A DNA stretch of 43,992 nucleotides from Rhodococcus jostii NBRC 16295 (GCF_001894825.1 NZ_BCWY01000079.1:1-43992), one strand, 5' to 3'; shown: positions 27,267-34,568, counted from the first letter of the stretch. Numbers and translations: made by a program. Notes: generated from the sequence alone by a model not told the origin.

Positions 27267-28192
27267 GCCACTCCCCCGGAGATTTCATTCTTCTCCGCCG
27301 ACGTTATGCGGCTGAGAATTTCGCGGGTAAGTGATTGGTAGTCGCTTGCGAGACCGGAGGGGTCTCGGGACCACAAGCGCTCGCCGATGCGCTTCTTGTC
27401 GCGTAGTCGCTGGATCCGATTCTTCAGGTGGTCCTCGGCGGCGGCGACCAGTTCGGCAGGGGTCAGGTGACCGTTCCGGAGGTCAACGGCGGCTGCCTTT
27501 TCGGACCGAATGAAGGTGTTGAACGGCGCAGCGCCGCTGCCGTCGAGCAGATCCTCAACCTGCTCGAAAATCTCACGGTTCCGGGCTGTCGCGCGAGGGT
27601 TTGCATCAAAGAGAACGACACCGAGAAGTTGGATGAGGGAACCGCTCTGACGCGCTCGAAGATAGCGAGCTGCGAGGAGCTCCACACCGGACAAGCTTGC
27701 ATCGTCTTCCTTGGTCGGCACGAGGAGATACCGCGCGGTACCCAACAGTGCGTCGAGTAGTGGGGCATCTCCTGGGCCTGAATCGATCAGAATGAGGTCG
27801 TAGTGTTCGACTGACTGCAATTCGGTGAGGGCGGAGACGAGATTGGCCCGCAGATCCATCCCTGATTGGGCGGCGGTGGCCGCGATCGCGCCGATAACCG
27901 CGAGTGCCGGTCCCCCGGAGATGAGGTCGAGATTCGGTCGGACCTCTCTGATGGGTCCTAGTGGGTGTGCGTACTGAAGGGCCATGCTGAGGCTCTTCCC
28001 GTTGTCCCCCTCGGCACCCAGATCCGAGGTTGTGACGTTCGCTTGCTGGTCCGCGTCAACGACGAGTACCCGGCGTCCCGCCGCTGAGACCATGGCTGCG
28101 ACCGCTGCGACGATTGAGCTCTTGCCGACACCGCCCTTTTGGTTGGCGACTAGCAGACTGCGCGGGAGCTGCGTTGGTGACATGCCTAGCAC
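27263..28192 (-). CDS. Second ParA-family ATPase, canonical type
   Basis: A 309-residue ATPase with all ParA/MinD marks: the deviant Walker A LLVANQKGGVGKSSIV, Walker A-prime VLVVDADQQANVT, and YDLILIDSGPG. The start at 28192 includes a short MLGMSPTQLP lead; the internal ATG three codons on is an alternative. It forms an overlapping pair with the RHH-tailed partner downstream and is convergent with the parB-parA operon. Two distinct ParA proteins within 3.4 kb suggest either a plasmid co-integrate or division of labour between partition and another positioning task. Confidence 0.88.
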   Translation of the reverse strand: MLGMSPTQLPRSLLVANQKGGVGKSSIVAAVAAMVSAAGRRVLVVDADQQANVTTSDLGAEGDNGKSLSMALQYAHPLGPIREVRPNLDLISGGPALAVIGAIAATAAQSGMDLRANLVSALTELQSVEHYDLILIDSGPGDAPLLDALLGTARYLLVPTKEDDASLSGVELLAARYLRARQSGSLIQLLGVVLFDANPRATARNREIFEQVEDLLDGSGAAPFNTFIRSEKAAAVDLRNGHLTPAELVAAAEDHLKNRIQRLRDKKRIGERLWSRDPSGLASDYQSLTREILSRITSAEKNEISGGVA

Positions 28193-28594
28193 GGTACGAC
28201 TGTGTGGTAGGTGGGACGGCCAACGACACGCCCTTGGATAAGGGGGTGTAACACGTCATGAGTGCCACCGTGGCTCAGGCGATGAGCCGTGTCTGTTCAG
28301 GAGTAGTTGGGAAGGCTGTGTCACGGATCTTTGTCTTGGTCTTGTCGACTGGTGATGACAAAGGTCTTGTAGACCATCGTGGGATTGGTCGGGATGACGA
28401 TCATGCACATGGCTGATTCAAAGGTGGTTGACCAGGTCATGGTCAAGGTGATTGAGATGGTCGATGTAGAGGTTCCTGATCAGGGCGTTGGTAGGATCTT
28501 CGGTCCGCCCAGAGCTGAGGTACTTGCCTAGGGCATAGCTAAGGCCATATCTAGTGTCATAGACATAAATCCATGTCAGAAGGTATTTTTCGCT

Positions 28595-28666
28595 CCCAAT
28601 GTGCACACCAAAGCGACTCGGATGGAGGCAGTGTGGCCTCCCGAATGCTTGGCTTTGCACATTGGG
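28595..28666. ncRNA. Nested stem-loop, possible structured RNA or mini-element
   Basis: Outer arms CCCAATGTGCA (28595-28605) and TGCACATTGGG (28656-28666) are exact complements; inside them GGAGGC (28624-28629) pairs with GCCTCC (28636-28641). The two-level foldback over 72 bp could be a small RNA, a transcription terminator system or the ends of a tiny mobile remnant. No promoter is evident. Confidence 0.3.
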
Positions 28667-29146
28667 GGAGTGGCCTTTGCGCGTTCCGCGGCACGAGACT
28701 GGAGGGCGATGAGTCGTTCGCCGCACCGCTTTCCAGCGGATACAGGAACCTGGTTCTTGCCAGCGGCAGTCGAAGGCGGCCACGCGGCTTCTGCGCCGTG
28801 CCGATCAAGAACCTCCTGCTCAGAGAGGTGAAGTGGCCTCTTCTGCCGTATCCCCGATCTGGGGGAGGGGCTGAGGCGCTGGCCGAGGTTCAATCTGAGC
28901 GCCACCACGAGCGCAGACTGTTCACAGATGGTGTCGATGTTCGACTCCTGCAAAGATTCCCACGGACGCCTACTTAAGGCCATATGCAAGGCCATACGTC
29001 TGGTCACTTGCACGACCTGATGATGGAATCGTCGGCTAGTGCGATGATCGGTGAAGCATGTCCCCGGGACGCGCCATGGTAGCCGCACCGATACCCGGGT
29101 GAACCTTGTGGCTGACCAGCATTGGAACGGCGCTGCACCCGTCCGA

Positions 29147-29168
29147 TATTACGTCACGTGACGTAATA
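29147..29168. repeat. 22-bp perfect palindrome
   Basis: Half-site TATTACGTCAC followed immediately by its reverse complement, with the centre CACGTG. It is unrelated to the 19-bp palindrome. The core TCACGTGACGT also occurs at 18226-18236. It could be an operator or a centromere site for the second ParA locus 1 kb away. Confidence 0.9.
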
Positions 29169-29371
29169 CCGGCAGGGTACGCACCTTCCCTGCGATCGGC
29201 CTCATCGAGCGCCCAATCGAGGAAAACGGACGAACTCCAGCGGATTCCGACTACACCGGGGGAAAGTCGGACGTACTCGCTACGTCAGCATCAACTAGCT
29301 CTAGGTATCGGTCTTGCAGAACCAGCCGGTGACCAATTGATGCCGGCGAACTGGGAACCGTCACACATGTC

Positions 29372-29566
29372 GTGCTGGCCAAAGGGAGTGTGCCCAATGG
29401 CCACGAAATGCCTGGCCAGGAGGTTTCGGTGCGGATCGTCGGGCAAGCATATACGTCCGCCGGACTCCTCGTCGGCGACGAGGAGTCCGGCGGAATCCCG
29501 AACAAAAGGACCTGCGGCCAGTCACTTCCGCAATCGGTTATCAGACCCACGCTAAAAGAATCGTAG
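29372..29566 (+). CDS. Short fragment of unidentified protein
   Basis: A 64-residue frame from GTG 29372 whose composition is protein-like (GHEMPGQEVSVRIVGQAY, then TSAGLLVGDEESGGIPNKR). The same frame continues protein-like upstream to about 29335 before a stop, so this is likely the end of a broken gene. The family is not recognised. A 39-bp perfect inverted repeat lies inside it. Confidence 0.35.
   Translation: MLAKGSVPNGHEMPGQEVSVRIVGQAYTSAGLLVGDEESGGIPNKRTCGQSLPQSVIRPTLKES
29456..29494. repeat. 39-bp perfect inverted repeat
   Basis: Arms of 19 bp (TCCGCCGGACTCCTCGTCG and complement) around a single G at 29475. This is far longer symmetry than expected by chance. A stable cruciform or RNA hairpin would form; it lies inside the short frame 29372-29566 and about 270 bp before the 64-bp array. 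Confidence 0.9.
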
Positions 29567-29754
29567 AACGCGATGTTACGGGGACTTCCCAGGTCAGGGC
29601 CCTTCTCAGAGTATAGACATCACCACAGCGATGGAAGTTGTGATCGTCAATTGCGTGGAGCGGCGCCGGACTCTCGCCGCGTACAGAGTAGCCATCGGGG
29701 GATGGCTCGAGCGTCGAAGGGGGATGGGGAGTGGACACTCGGGGGTGCAACTGC

Positions 29755-30093
29755 GTGATGCACGGTGCATCACCACTTCCGACAAGCGGTGACACCGCTG
29801 ACCGCGGCAGTGACGGGGGTGATGCACGGTGCATCACGACTTCCGACAAGCGGTGACACCGCTGACCGCGGCAGTGACGGGGGTGATGCACGGTGCATCA
29901 CGACTTCCGACAAGCGGTGACACCGCTGACCGCGGCAGTGACGGGGGTGATGCACGGTGCATCACGACTTCCGACAAGCGGTGACACCGCTGACCGCGGC
30001 AGTGACAGGGGTGATGCACGGTGCATCACGACTTCCGACAAGCGGTGACACCGCTGACCGCGGCAGTGACAGGGGTGATGCACGGTGCATCAC
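29755..30093. repeat. Tandem 64-bp repeats, six palindromes, next to the recombinase
   Basis: Exact 19-bp palindromes, all with central G, start at 29755, 29819, 29883, 29947, 30011 and 30075, exactly 64 bp apart. The 45-bp spacers are almost identical (CTTCCGACAAGCGGTGACAC, then CGCTGACCGCGGCAGTGAC); the spacer before each of the last two copies reads CAGGGG instead of CGGGGG. The spacer itself contains short inverted repeats (GCGGTGACACCGC; CGCGG and its partner). The array ends 28 bp before the proposed recombinase start. Confidence 0.97.
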
Positions 30094-30110
30094 CACTTCC
30101 AGCAACGGGA

Positions 30111-30116
30111 TACCCT
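30111..30116 (+). promoter_or_regulatory. Candidate -10 for leaderless recombinase transcript
   Basis: TACCCT fits the actinobacterial -10 pattern TAxxxT and lies 5 nt before the GTG at 30122, which would make a leaderless mRNA. A -35 element spaced 17 bp would fall on the last palindrome of the array (30075-30093), so a protein bound there should block transcription. Confidence 0.4.
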
Positions 30117-30121
30117 CGACC

Positions 30122-31291
30122 GTGGCGGCGCGATCGCGGCGCAGTTCATCGGAGATCCACGAAGTCGACGCCTACGCCTGTCATGATGTGCACGTGAGCC
30201 ATCAAGATGCTTCACACCCTGGAAGCTCGCCGTCCGCGGAGGTAATGCTTGCTGTTCCCGCGGTCGGCGGAGCGACGAACTCGTTGCCAGGAGTTGATGC
30301 TCGAATCACCGCTGAACTCGACCGAATGAAATCGGCCAGCACTGCGCGAAACTACCGGCAGGACTGGGTTAGGTTCGCGAGTTGGTGTGCACCTCGCGAA
30401 GTTTCGTTGATGCCCACCGATCCGCGTGCGGTTTCTGACTATGTGCGTGAGAGTGCGGAGAAGAGGTCCGAGACCGGCGATCGGATGTACTCCATTGCGA
30501 CCTTGAGTCGGTGGGTGGCTTCCATCAACTATTGGCATCGCGTATGCGGATTGCCGGTGCCAGGTCGGTCACCCTGCGTGAAGGATGCGCTCGCGAACGC
30601 ACGTTGGGAATACAGAAAGAACGGCGACCGCCCAACTAAACGGGCACACCCACTTCGCATCGGCGAGCTCGAAGGAATTGTCGGTTCGAGTCGCCGCGAT
30701 GCGACCACCTGGGTCAAGCGTGCGCGAGAGCGTCGCGACAGCGCACTCTTGTTATTGGGTTTCGCGTTTGAATTTCGGCGCAGCGAGCTGTCGACGCTCA
30801 CCGTTGCCGACGTGACGTGGTGCCGCGACGGAGGTCTGCGAATCCGGAGCTCTCGGTTGCAGGAGGACCTTGCCGGCGATGGGTTGGTCAAGCACGTCCA
30901 GTCATCGCCGGACCACACAATGTGCGTTCCCTGCGCATACGGGCGTTGGCTCGAGGTGGTTTCGGCTGCCGACGGTTTCGGTCGTCCGGGTGTAATTCGA
31001 TTGCTCCACCAACACGACGAGTTCGAAGGCCACGTCTGCCTTTCCACGGCGCCAGGCGTCAACGGTCCGGCGGTACCCGTTTTCCGCGCCATCCGCGCGA
31101 ACGGCAACATCAACTTGGTCGCGCTATCGGGGGCTGCGATCCACGCCGCGATTCGCCGGCGCGCAGCGCTCGCAGGCCATTCAAGCGAGTTCGTCGAACG
31201 GGTCGGGGGAGAGTCGTTGCGGGCCGGGTCTGTTGCGGAGCGCCTGGACAATGATTCGCCGTCTTGCCGAACTATTCGCCGCACGGGCTGA
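30122..31291 (+). CDS. Tyrosine recombinase-like protein, catalytic end missing
   Basis: GTG 30122 is preferred because the frame before it translates the repeat array; ATG 30245 is an alternative. The protein has a SAM-like core-binding domain (ITAELDRMKSASTARNYRQD, then WVRFASWC) and the start of the catalytic domain with the first arginine box, LLLLGFAFEFRRSELSTLTV. The second box reads VGGESLRAGSVAERL where family members have H-x-L-R, so the histidine is Glu. The frame stops after CRTIRRTG, exactly where TGH and then the nucleophilic Tyr should follow; WHSI-like residues appear in another frame just beyond. It may be frameshifted, or a DNA-binding protein no longer able to cut. Confidence 0.75.
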   Translation: MAARSRRSSSEIHEVDAYACHDVHVSHQDASHPGSSPSAEVMLAVPAVGGATNSLPGVDARITAELDRMKSASTARNYRQDWVRFASWCAPREVSLMPTDPRAVSDYVRESAEKRSETGDRMYSIATLSRWVASINYWHRVCGLPVPGRSPCVKDALANARWEYRKNGDRPTKRAHPLRIGELEGIVGSSRRDATTWVKRARERRDSALLLLGFAFEFRRSELSTLTVADVTWCRDGGLRIRSSRLQEDLAGDGLVKHVQSSPDHTMCVPCAYGRWLEVVSAADGFGRPGVIRLLHQHDEFEGHVCLSTAPGVNGPAVPVFRAIRANGNINLVALSGAAIHAAIRRRAALAGHSSEFVERVGGESLRAGSVAERLDNDSPSCRTIRRTG

Positions 31292-31551
31292 GTGGCATAG
31301 CATCGGGCGTCGGGCATGAGCGTCGGAACAAGTTGGCGCCGGGCCGACAACACTCATGGAGCTCACCGGGAAAAGGGTCGGCCTGGCGAGGGTGCTGTGG
31401 CGGAGTTCATCGTTCGCACCGCAGCACACGCCCGCGGGTGACCGCCGAACGAATTCGCGCGGTGGACCCGTCTCAGGCGGCAAGAGGTCTTTGTTGCGAC
31501 ACAGTGACTCGGGTGCGTGCTTGGCGACGTCGGATTGCATAACCTCATACA

Positions 31552-32664
31552 GTGGCGATCGGGCAGGCAGAACTCAAAGGCGTGCAGGATATTTCCGCGC
31601 TGTTCGCCCGGCGCGGTCAGGGCTCACGCTACCGATACGACTGGGCTCTCTTCGCTGATTGGTGCACAGCGCTCCAGGCATCGGCACTGCCCGCTGATCC
31701 TCTTGCTCTCGCGAGCTTCCTTGATGCGCATCCGGCGGCCCGTGCCACCCAACGGCGCCGTGTCACAGCGATCAATTGGGTTCACACCGCCAGCGGATAC
31801 CCAGCGCCTGGTTCTGCGCGCATGATCCGCCAGGCGCTGTCAGCGCGTGCAGGAAAGCATGACGAACTCTCTCGCGCCGCACGCGAGGTGCTGCCGACCG
31901 TGCCGACGGTCGGTTGGCCTCACGGACTATTCGGCCGAAGGGATGCGCTGCTCCTGGTTCTCAACTGCATCGTCGGAATATCCGCGACCGAAGTCGGGCA
32001 CCTTCAACGTAGCGACATCACGTATGACGGGAACATCGTGACCGTTGGTGCCGGGCACGATGTGGACCTCCATCCATTGGCGGACAACCCTCGTTGCTGC
32101 CCCGTCGCGATCTATCTGAGATGGGCGCGGCTGCAGGCGTTCTTTGATCGCTACCCCTCGAACCGCGTGCTCGCTCGAAGTCTTGCCAGTGCTCACGAAA
32201 TCTCCGATGACACGGTTGAGTCCTATGGGAAGCTTCCGGGTCTGTGTGAGGGCCAAGACGGTCCCCTGTTGCCCAGCTTCGATCAGTGGGGGCATTTCGC
32301 TGCACTCCGCCGCGATCGCCGAGGGGTGTCGAGCAAGTCGGTTTCGGCGATCGCTACCGCATATCTGACGGGCACCGCCTCATCGAGGCACACCCGATCC
32401 GATCCGCCAGATACGACATCTGCTGCGATCGAGTTGGAGGGTGAGGTGTCTCCAGCTTCGGGCGACAGCTCCGAGAACGAGACGGACTGCGTATCGCTCG
32501 ACCCGGATCAGCTCACCGAGCAGTACGAAGCGGCCATCGCACGGAAGTATGCAGATGTCCGGGCATTGGGGGACCTTACTGAGACTTTCGAGGACATCGA
32601 TCGGAAGGCCGACGCGATCCTCAGTCGCACTGAGGAATTACTCGCTCAGATGGGTCTGTCCTAG
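31552..32664 (+). CDS. Recombinase-fold protein without visible catalytic residues
   Basis: A 370-residue protein from GTG 31552, with TAACCT 6 nt upstream (leaderless type). Residues 1-110 resemble a phage-integrase core-binding domain (RYRYDWALFADWCTALQ, then RATQRRRVTAINWVH). Residues 125-190 resemble the start of a catalytic domain (LFGRRDALLLVLNCIVGISA), but at the arginine box the residues are TEVGHL, with no Arg, and no HxxR or Tyr box follows. The end (265-370) is acidic with a helical tail, EQYEAAIARKYADVRALGDL. It follows the other recombinase-like gene by 260 bp on the same strand. It may be an accessory or architectural partner. Confidence 0.65.
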   Translation: MAIGQAELKGVQDISALFARRGQGSRYRYDWALFADWCTALQASALPADPLALASFLDAHPAARATQRRRVTAINWVHTASGYPAPGSARMIRQALSARAGKHDELSRAAREVLPTVPTVGWPHGLFGRRDALLLVLNCIVGISATEVGHLQRSDITYDGNIVTVGAGHDVDLHPLADNPRCCPVAIYLRWARLQAFFDRYPSNRVLARSLASAHEISDDTVESYGKLPGLCEGQDGPLLPSFDQWGHFAALRRDRRGVSSKSVSAIATAYLTGTASSRHTRSDPPDTTSAAIELEGEVSPASGDSSENETDCVSLDPDQLTEQYEAAIARKYADVRALGDLTETFEDIDRKADAILSRTEELLAQMGLS

Positions 32665-32967
32665 TCTTGGATCGGTGCGACCGCCGGCCGATGATCCAAG
32701 TCCGGAGTGACGGCTCGATCCTGATGAGAGTTCAATGAACAGCCCCCGTGCCTGAGACCCGAGCAGTGGTGCGAATTTCCATCGTGCACTACGGACGTAT
32801 GCGATGCCCCGGGGCACATTGTGTCAGAACCGCCGTCGGGTGATCTGCGACATTCCCGGCACCTGGAGCACCCGGGACCTCTGCAACTCAGATCTCACGA
32901 AGATGCGTAGGCGCCGGTAGCCATCACTGCGAGCGCAGGATCGGTGTCTTCATTTGTGCGTCGGCGG

Positions 32968-33447
32968 TTACGCTGCGGTTCTAGGTCCGCGTGGTCGCGG
33001 TCCCGGTGAGACTCCAAGAAGTGCGAGTGGGCCACGTTCTTCGTCAGGGAGCGCGTCAGCTCTCCACTTCTTCACCGCCCGGTAGAGCCACTGACCTACC
33101 TGCTCGCCATCAGCGTTGACATAGTTCGCGGGAACGAGTGCATTGCCGTGTTGCTCTCGATAAGCGGCGATCTCGGCCAGCATTCGACGTCGCTTGCTGT
33201 CGGTCCGGGTCACGGCAGGGAGAGGAGCATCATCCTCGCTCCACACGAATCCGATCGAATCGAGCTGATGAATTCGCTCTGCCGGGAGAGTGCCGAGCAT
33301 CCGAGCAACGCGCTGGCGGTATTGCCAGCGACCGAGCCGGAAGCCGCACTCAGTTACGTAGTTCTCCGGAATTGGGGTTCGAGGGTATTGCTGCCGGAAA
33401 GCTGAGTACAGCTCCAGCGCCGAGGCCGCGGACCGCTGAGTTCGCAT
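32968..33447 (-). CDS. Helicase-associated (HA) domain protein
   Basis: The ATG at 33447 is chosen because GAAGGA lies about 12 nt upstream; the ATG at 33474 has no ribosome site. Two copies of the helicase-associated repeat are visible: FRQQYPRTPIPENYVTECGF followed by LGRWQYRQR and RIHQLDSIGFVW, then YREQHGNALVPANYVNADGE followed by VGQWLYRAVKKW. The pattern VPxxYxxxDGxxLGxWxxxxR is the HA signature, thought to bind DNA. Stand-alone HA proteins without a helicase are common on actinobacterial plasmids; their job is unknown. A strong promoter precedes it. Confidence 0.75.
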   Translation of the reverse strand: MRTQRSAASALELYSAFRQQYPRTPIPENYVTECGFRLGRWQYRQRVARMLGTLPAERIHQLDSIGFVWSEDDAPLPAVTRTDSKRRRMLAEIAAYREQHGNALVPANYVNADGEQVGQWLYRAVKKWRADALPDEERGPLALLGVSPGPRPRGPRTAA

Positions 33448-33486
33448 CGAAATCAGTCCTTCTTTGAAAACCATATATTTGTCAAG

Positions 33487-33514
33487 TAGATAGGCCCATC
33501 GTCAAGTATGTCAA
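33487..33514 (-). promoter_or_regulatory. Sigma-70-type promoter of the HA-domain gene
   Basis: On the minus strand TTGACA (33514-33509) and TATCTA (33492-33487) are separated by 16 bp, placing transcription start about 30 nt before ATG 33447. TACTTGAC occurs twice across this promoter, which could be an operator. Confidence 0.6.
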
Positions 33515-33995
33515 CCGGATTGACCGCATGTCACGAAAATCACCCGGAGAACAGTGGGGCGACCGCCAGATTGGGACTTGGACTCGGCACGCCTCGGACC
33601 GCTCGATCGTGCTGTCCGGCCTTGTGTTGAGCGGTGCGGGATCCGAGGGTCCACAAGTGCGTGAAGGTCATTTCAATTGCGCTTGCCAGCGTGCTCGGAC
33701 GGAAGGGGTCAGCGGGCGATGGCACGCGGCACTGTTGAGATGCGTCACGGTCGTACGCCGTTGCCTCTCGCGGATTCTGGGGTTCTGAATCTGAGGCGGG
33801 GTTCTATCCGGCCCGCAAAATTCATTGTTGCACTGGTCCTTCAGCCGCCGAGATGCGGCAGAATCCGCTCGCTGTGACCCGGCCGTGGTCGCAGGAGTAA
33901 CGGGCTATCTCTGAACGTCTACGCCTGAAGGCTGAAGTCGACTTACGGCAGGTTCTCGGAGTTTTCGTGCGAATGAAGAGCGACGGAGTGGCCGT

Positions 33996-34169
33996 ATGCA
34001 ACTCGGGTCGATGGTAGGAAACGTCGGGCGACTCCCGCGGTGGAACCCTCGTAGGGGCGCAAGCGGGCGAAAGGAAATTCGAGAATGGGCAACCACGGAG
34101 GGATACGAGTTGTCCGCACGTGGACGTATCCCCGCTCAGATCGAGGAAGCGTACAGCGCAGCACACTGA
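33996..34169 (+). CDS. Short protein with Lsr2-type DNA-binding domain
   Basis: Translation from ATG 33996 (or ATG 34011 in the same frame) gives 57 or 52 residues ending with RKEIREWATTEGYELSARGR, then IPAQIEEAYSAAH. This is the Lsr2 C-terminal module including the RGR clamp, and it closely matches the tail of the 11664-12260 protein (EIREWAVHEGYEISARGRIP). The dimerisation domain is absent in this frame; in the adjacent frame just upstream LRQVLGVFVRMKSDG faintly resembles the Lsr2 helix, so a frameshift may have separated the halves. It is convergent with the mIHF gene. Confidence 0.65.
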   Translation: MQLGSMVGNVGRLPRWNPRRGASGRKEIREWATTEGYELSARGRIPAQIEEAYSAAH

Positions 34170-34196
34170 CTTCACGCTGACGTGTGAATACGACAA

Positions 34197-34237
34197 ACAG
34201 CCTCCAGCCAGCTCATTTCGCGTTGGCCGGAGGCTGT
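34197..34237. terminator. Bidirectional terminator between Lsr2-tail gene and mIHF
   Basis: Arms ACAGCCTCC (34197-34205) and GGAGGCTGT (34229-34237), extended inward by GCCA and TGGC after one mismatch, enclose a 13-nt loop. It lies 28 bp after one stop codon and 14 bp before the other, the usual place for a shared hairpin terminator of convergent genes. Confidence 0.75.
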
Positions 34238-34250
34238 GATCAGGCCAAGG

Positions 34251-34568
34251 TCAGGAGGCGGACGACACTTCGATCAGTGCCTGGCGCTGGTTCGCTCCGA
34301 GTCCGCCGATACGGCGGGTCTCGGCGATCGACAGTTCCTCAAGGAGCTTCGCGGCCTTCACCGATCCGACGCCGGGGAGCGCCTTGAGCAGTGCCGACAC
34401 CTTCGTCTTCTTTACGATTTCGTCGGTCTCGGCCTTAGCGAGCACCGCTTCGACGCTGAGGTCTCCAGCTTTCACAGCTGAGAGGAGTTCACTACGCGCT
34501 TTGCGTGCTTCGGCTGCCTTCGCCAGTGCCTCGGCGCGCTGTTCCGGAGTTAAGACAGGCAATGCCAT
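34251..34568 (-). CDS. mihF: Actinobacterial integration host factor (mIHF)
   Basis: A 105-residue protein that matches mIHF along its length: LTPEQRAEALAKAAEARKAR at the start, then the helix-two-turn-helix region with KVSALLKALPGVGSVKAAKL and the end RRIGGLGANQRQALIEVSS. The GxGxxKA segment is the DNA-backbone-contacting H2TH element. AAGGAG lies 8 nt before the ATG. mIHF binds and bends DNA and is needed for L5-type integrase and nucleoid structure. It is usually a chromosomal housekeeping gene, so a copy among plasmid genes is of note; here it stands alone facing an Lsr2-tail gene. Confidence 0.92.
   Translation of the reverse strand: MALPVLTPEQRAEALAKAAEARKARSELLSAVKAGDLSVEAVLAKAETDEIVKKTKVSALLKALPGVGSVKAAKLLEELSIAETRRIGGLGANQRQALIEVSSAS

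Larger units (their letters stand above)
28193..29371. other. Gene-poor, AT-richer region with many short repeats
   Basis: I see no secure gene. Short direct repeats occur: GGTCTTGT(C/A)GAC near 28340 and 28365, and AAGGCCATA near 28540, 28977 and 28990. On the minus strand a protein-like end (TNALIRNLYIDHLNHLDHD) closes at 28418 without a usable start codon, so it may be a gene remnant. An imperfect inverted repeat (CACGCCCTT with AAGGGGGTG) around 28228-28249 sits just upstream of the second parA gene. Confidence 0.4.

Noticed and set aside
28576..29088. 170-residue minus-strand frame
   Set aside because: Its sequence is patternless, another frame of similar length overlaps it, and it crosses several short repeats.
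29541..30083. Repetitive small proteins on the minus strand with MHHPRHCRGQ-type sequence
   Set aside because: These are translations of the 64-bp tandem array, with no ribosome site and no independent support.
15745..30093. CRISPR array as explanation of the palindromic repeats
   Set aside because: Repeats are perfect 19-bp palindromes with irregular or identical spacers; spacers are themselves repeated, and no cas gene is present.
30529..31353. 274-residue minus-strand frame
   Set aside because: It lies opposite the tyrosine recombinase-like gene and has no recognisable features.
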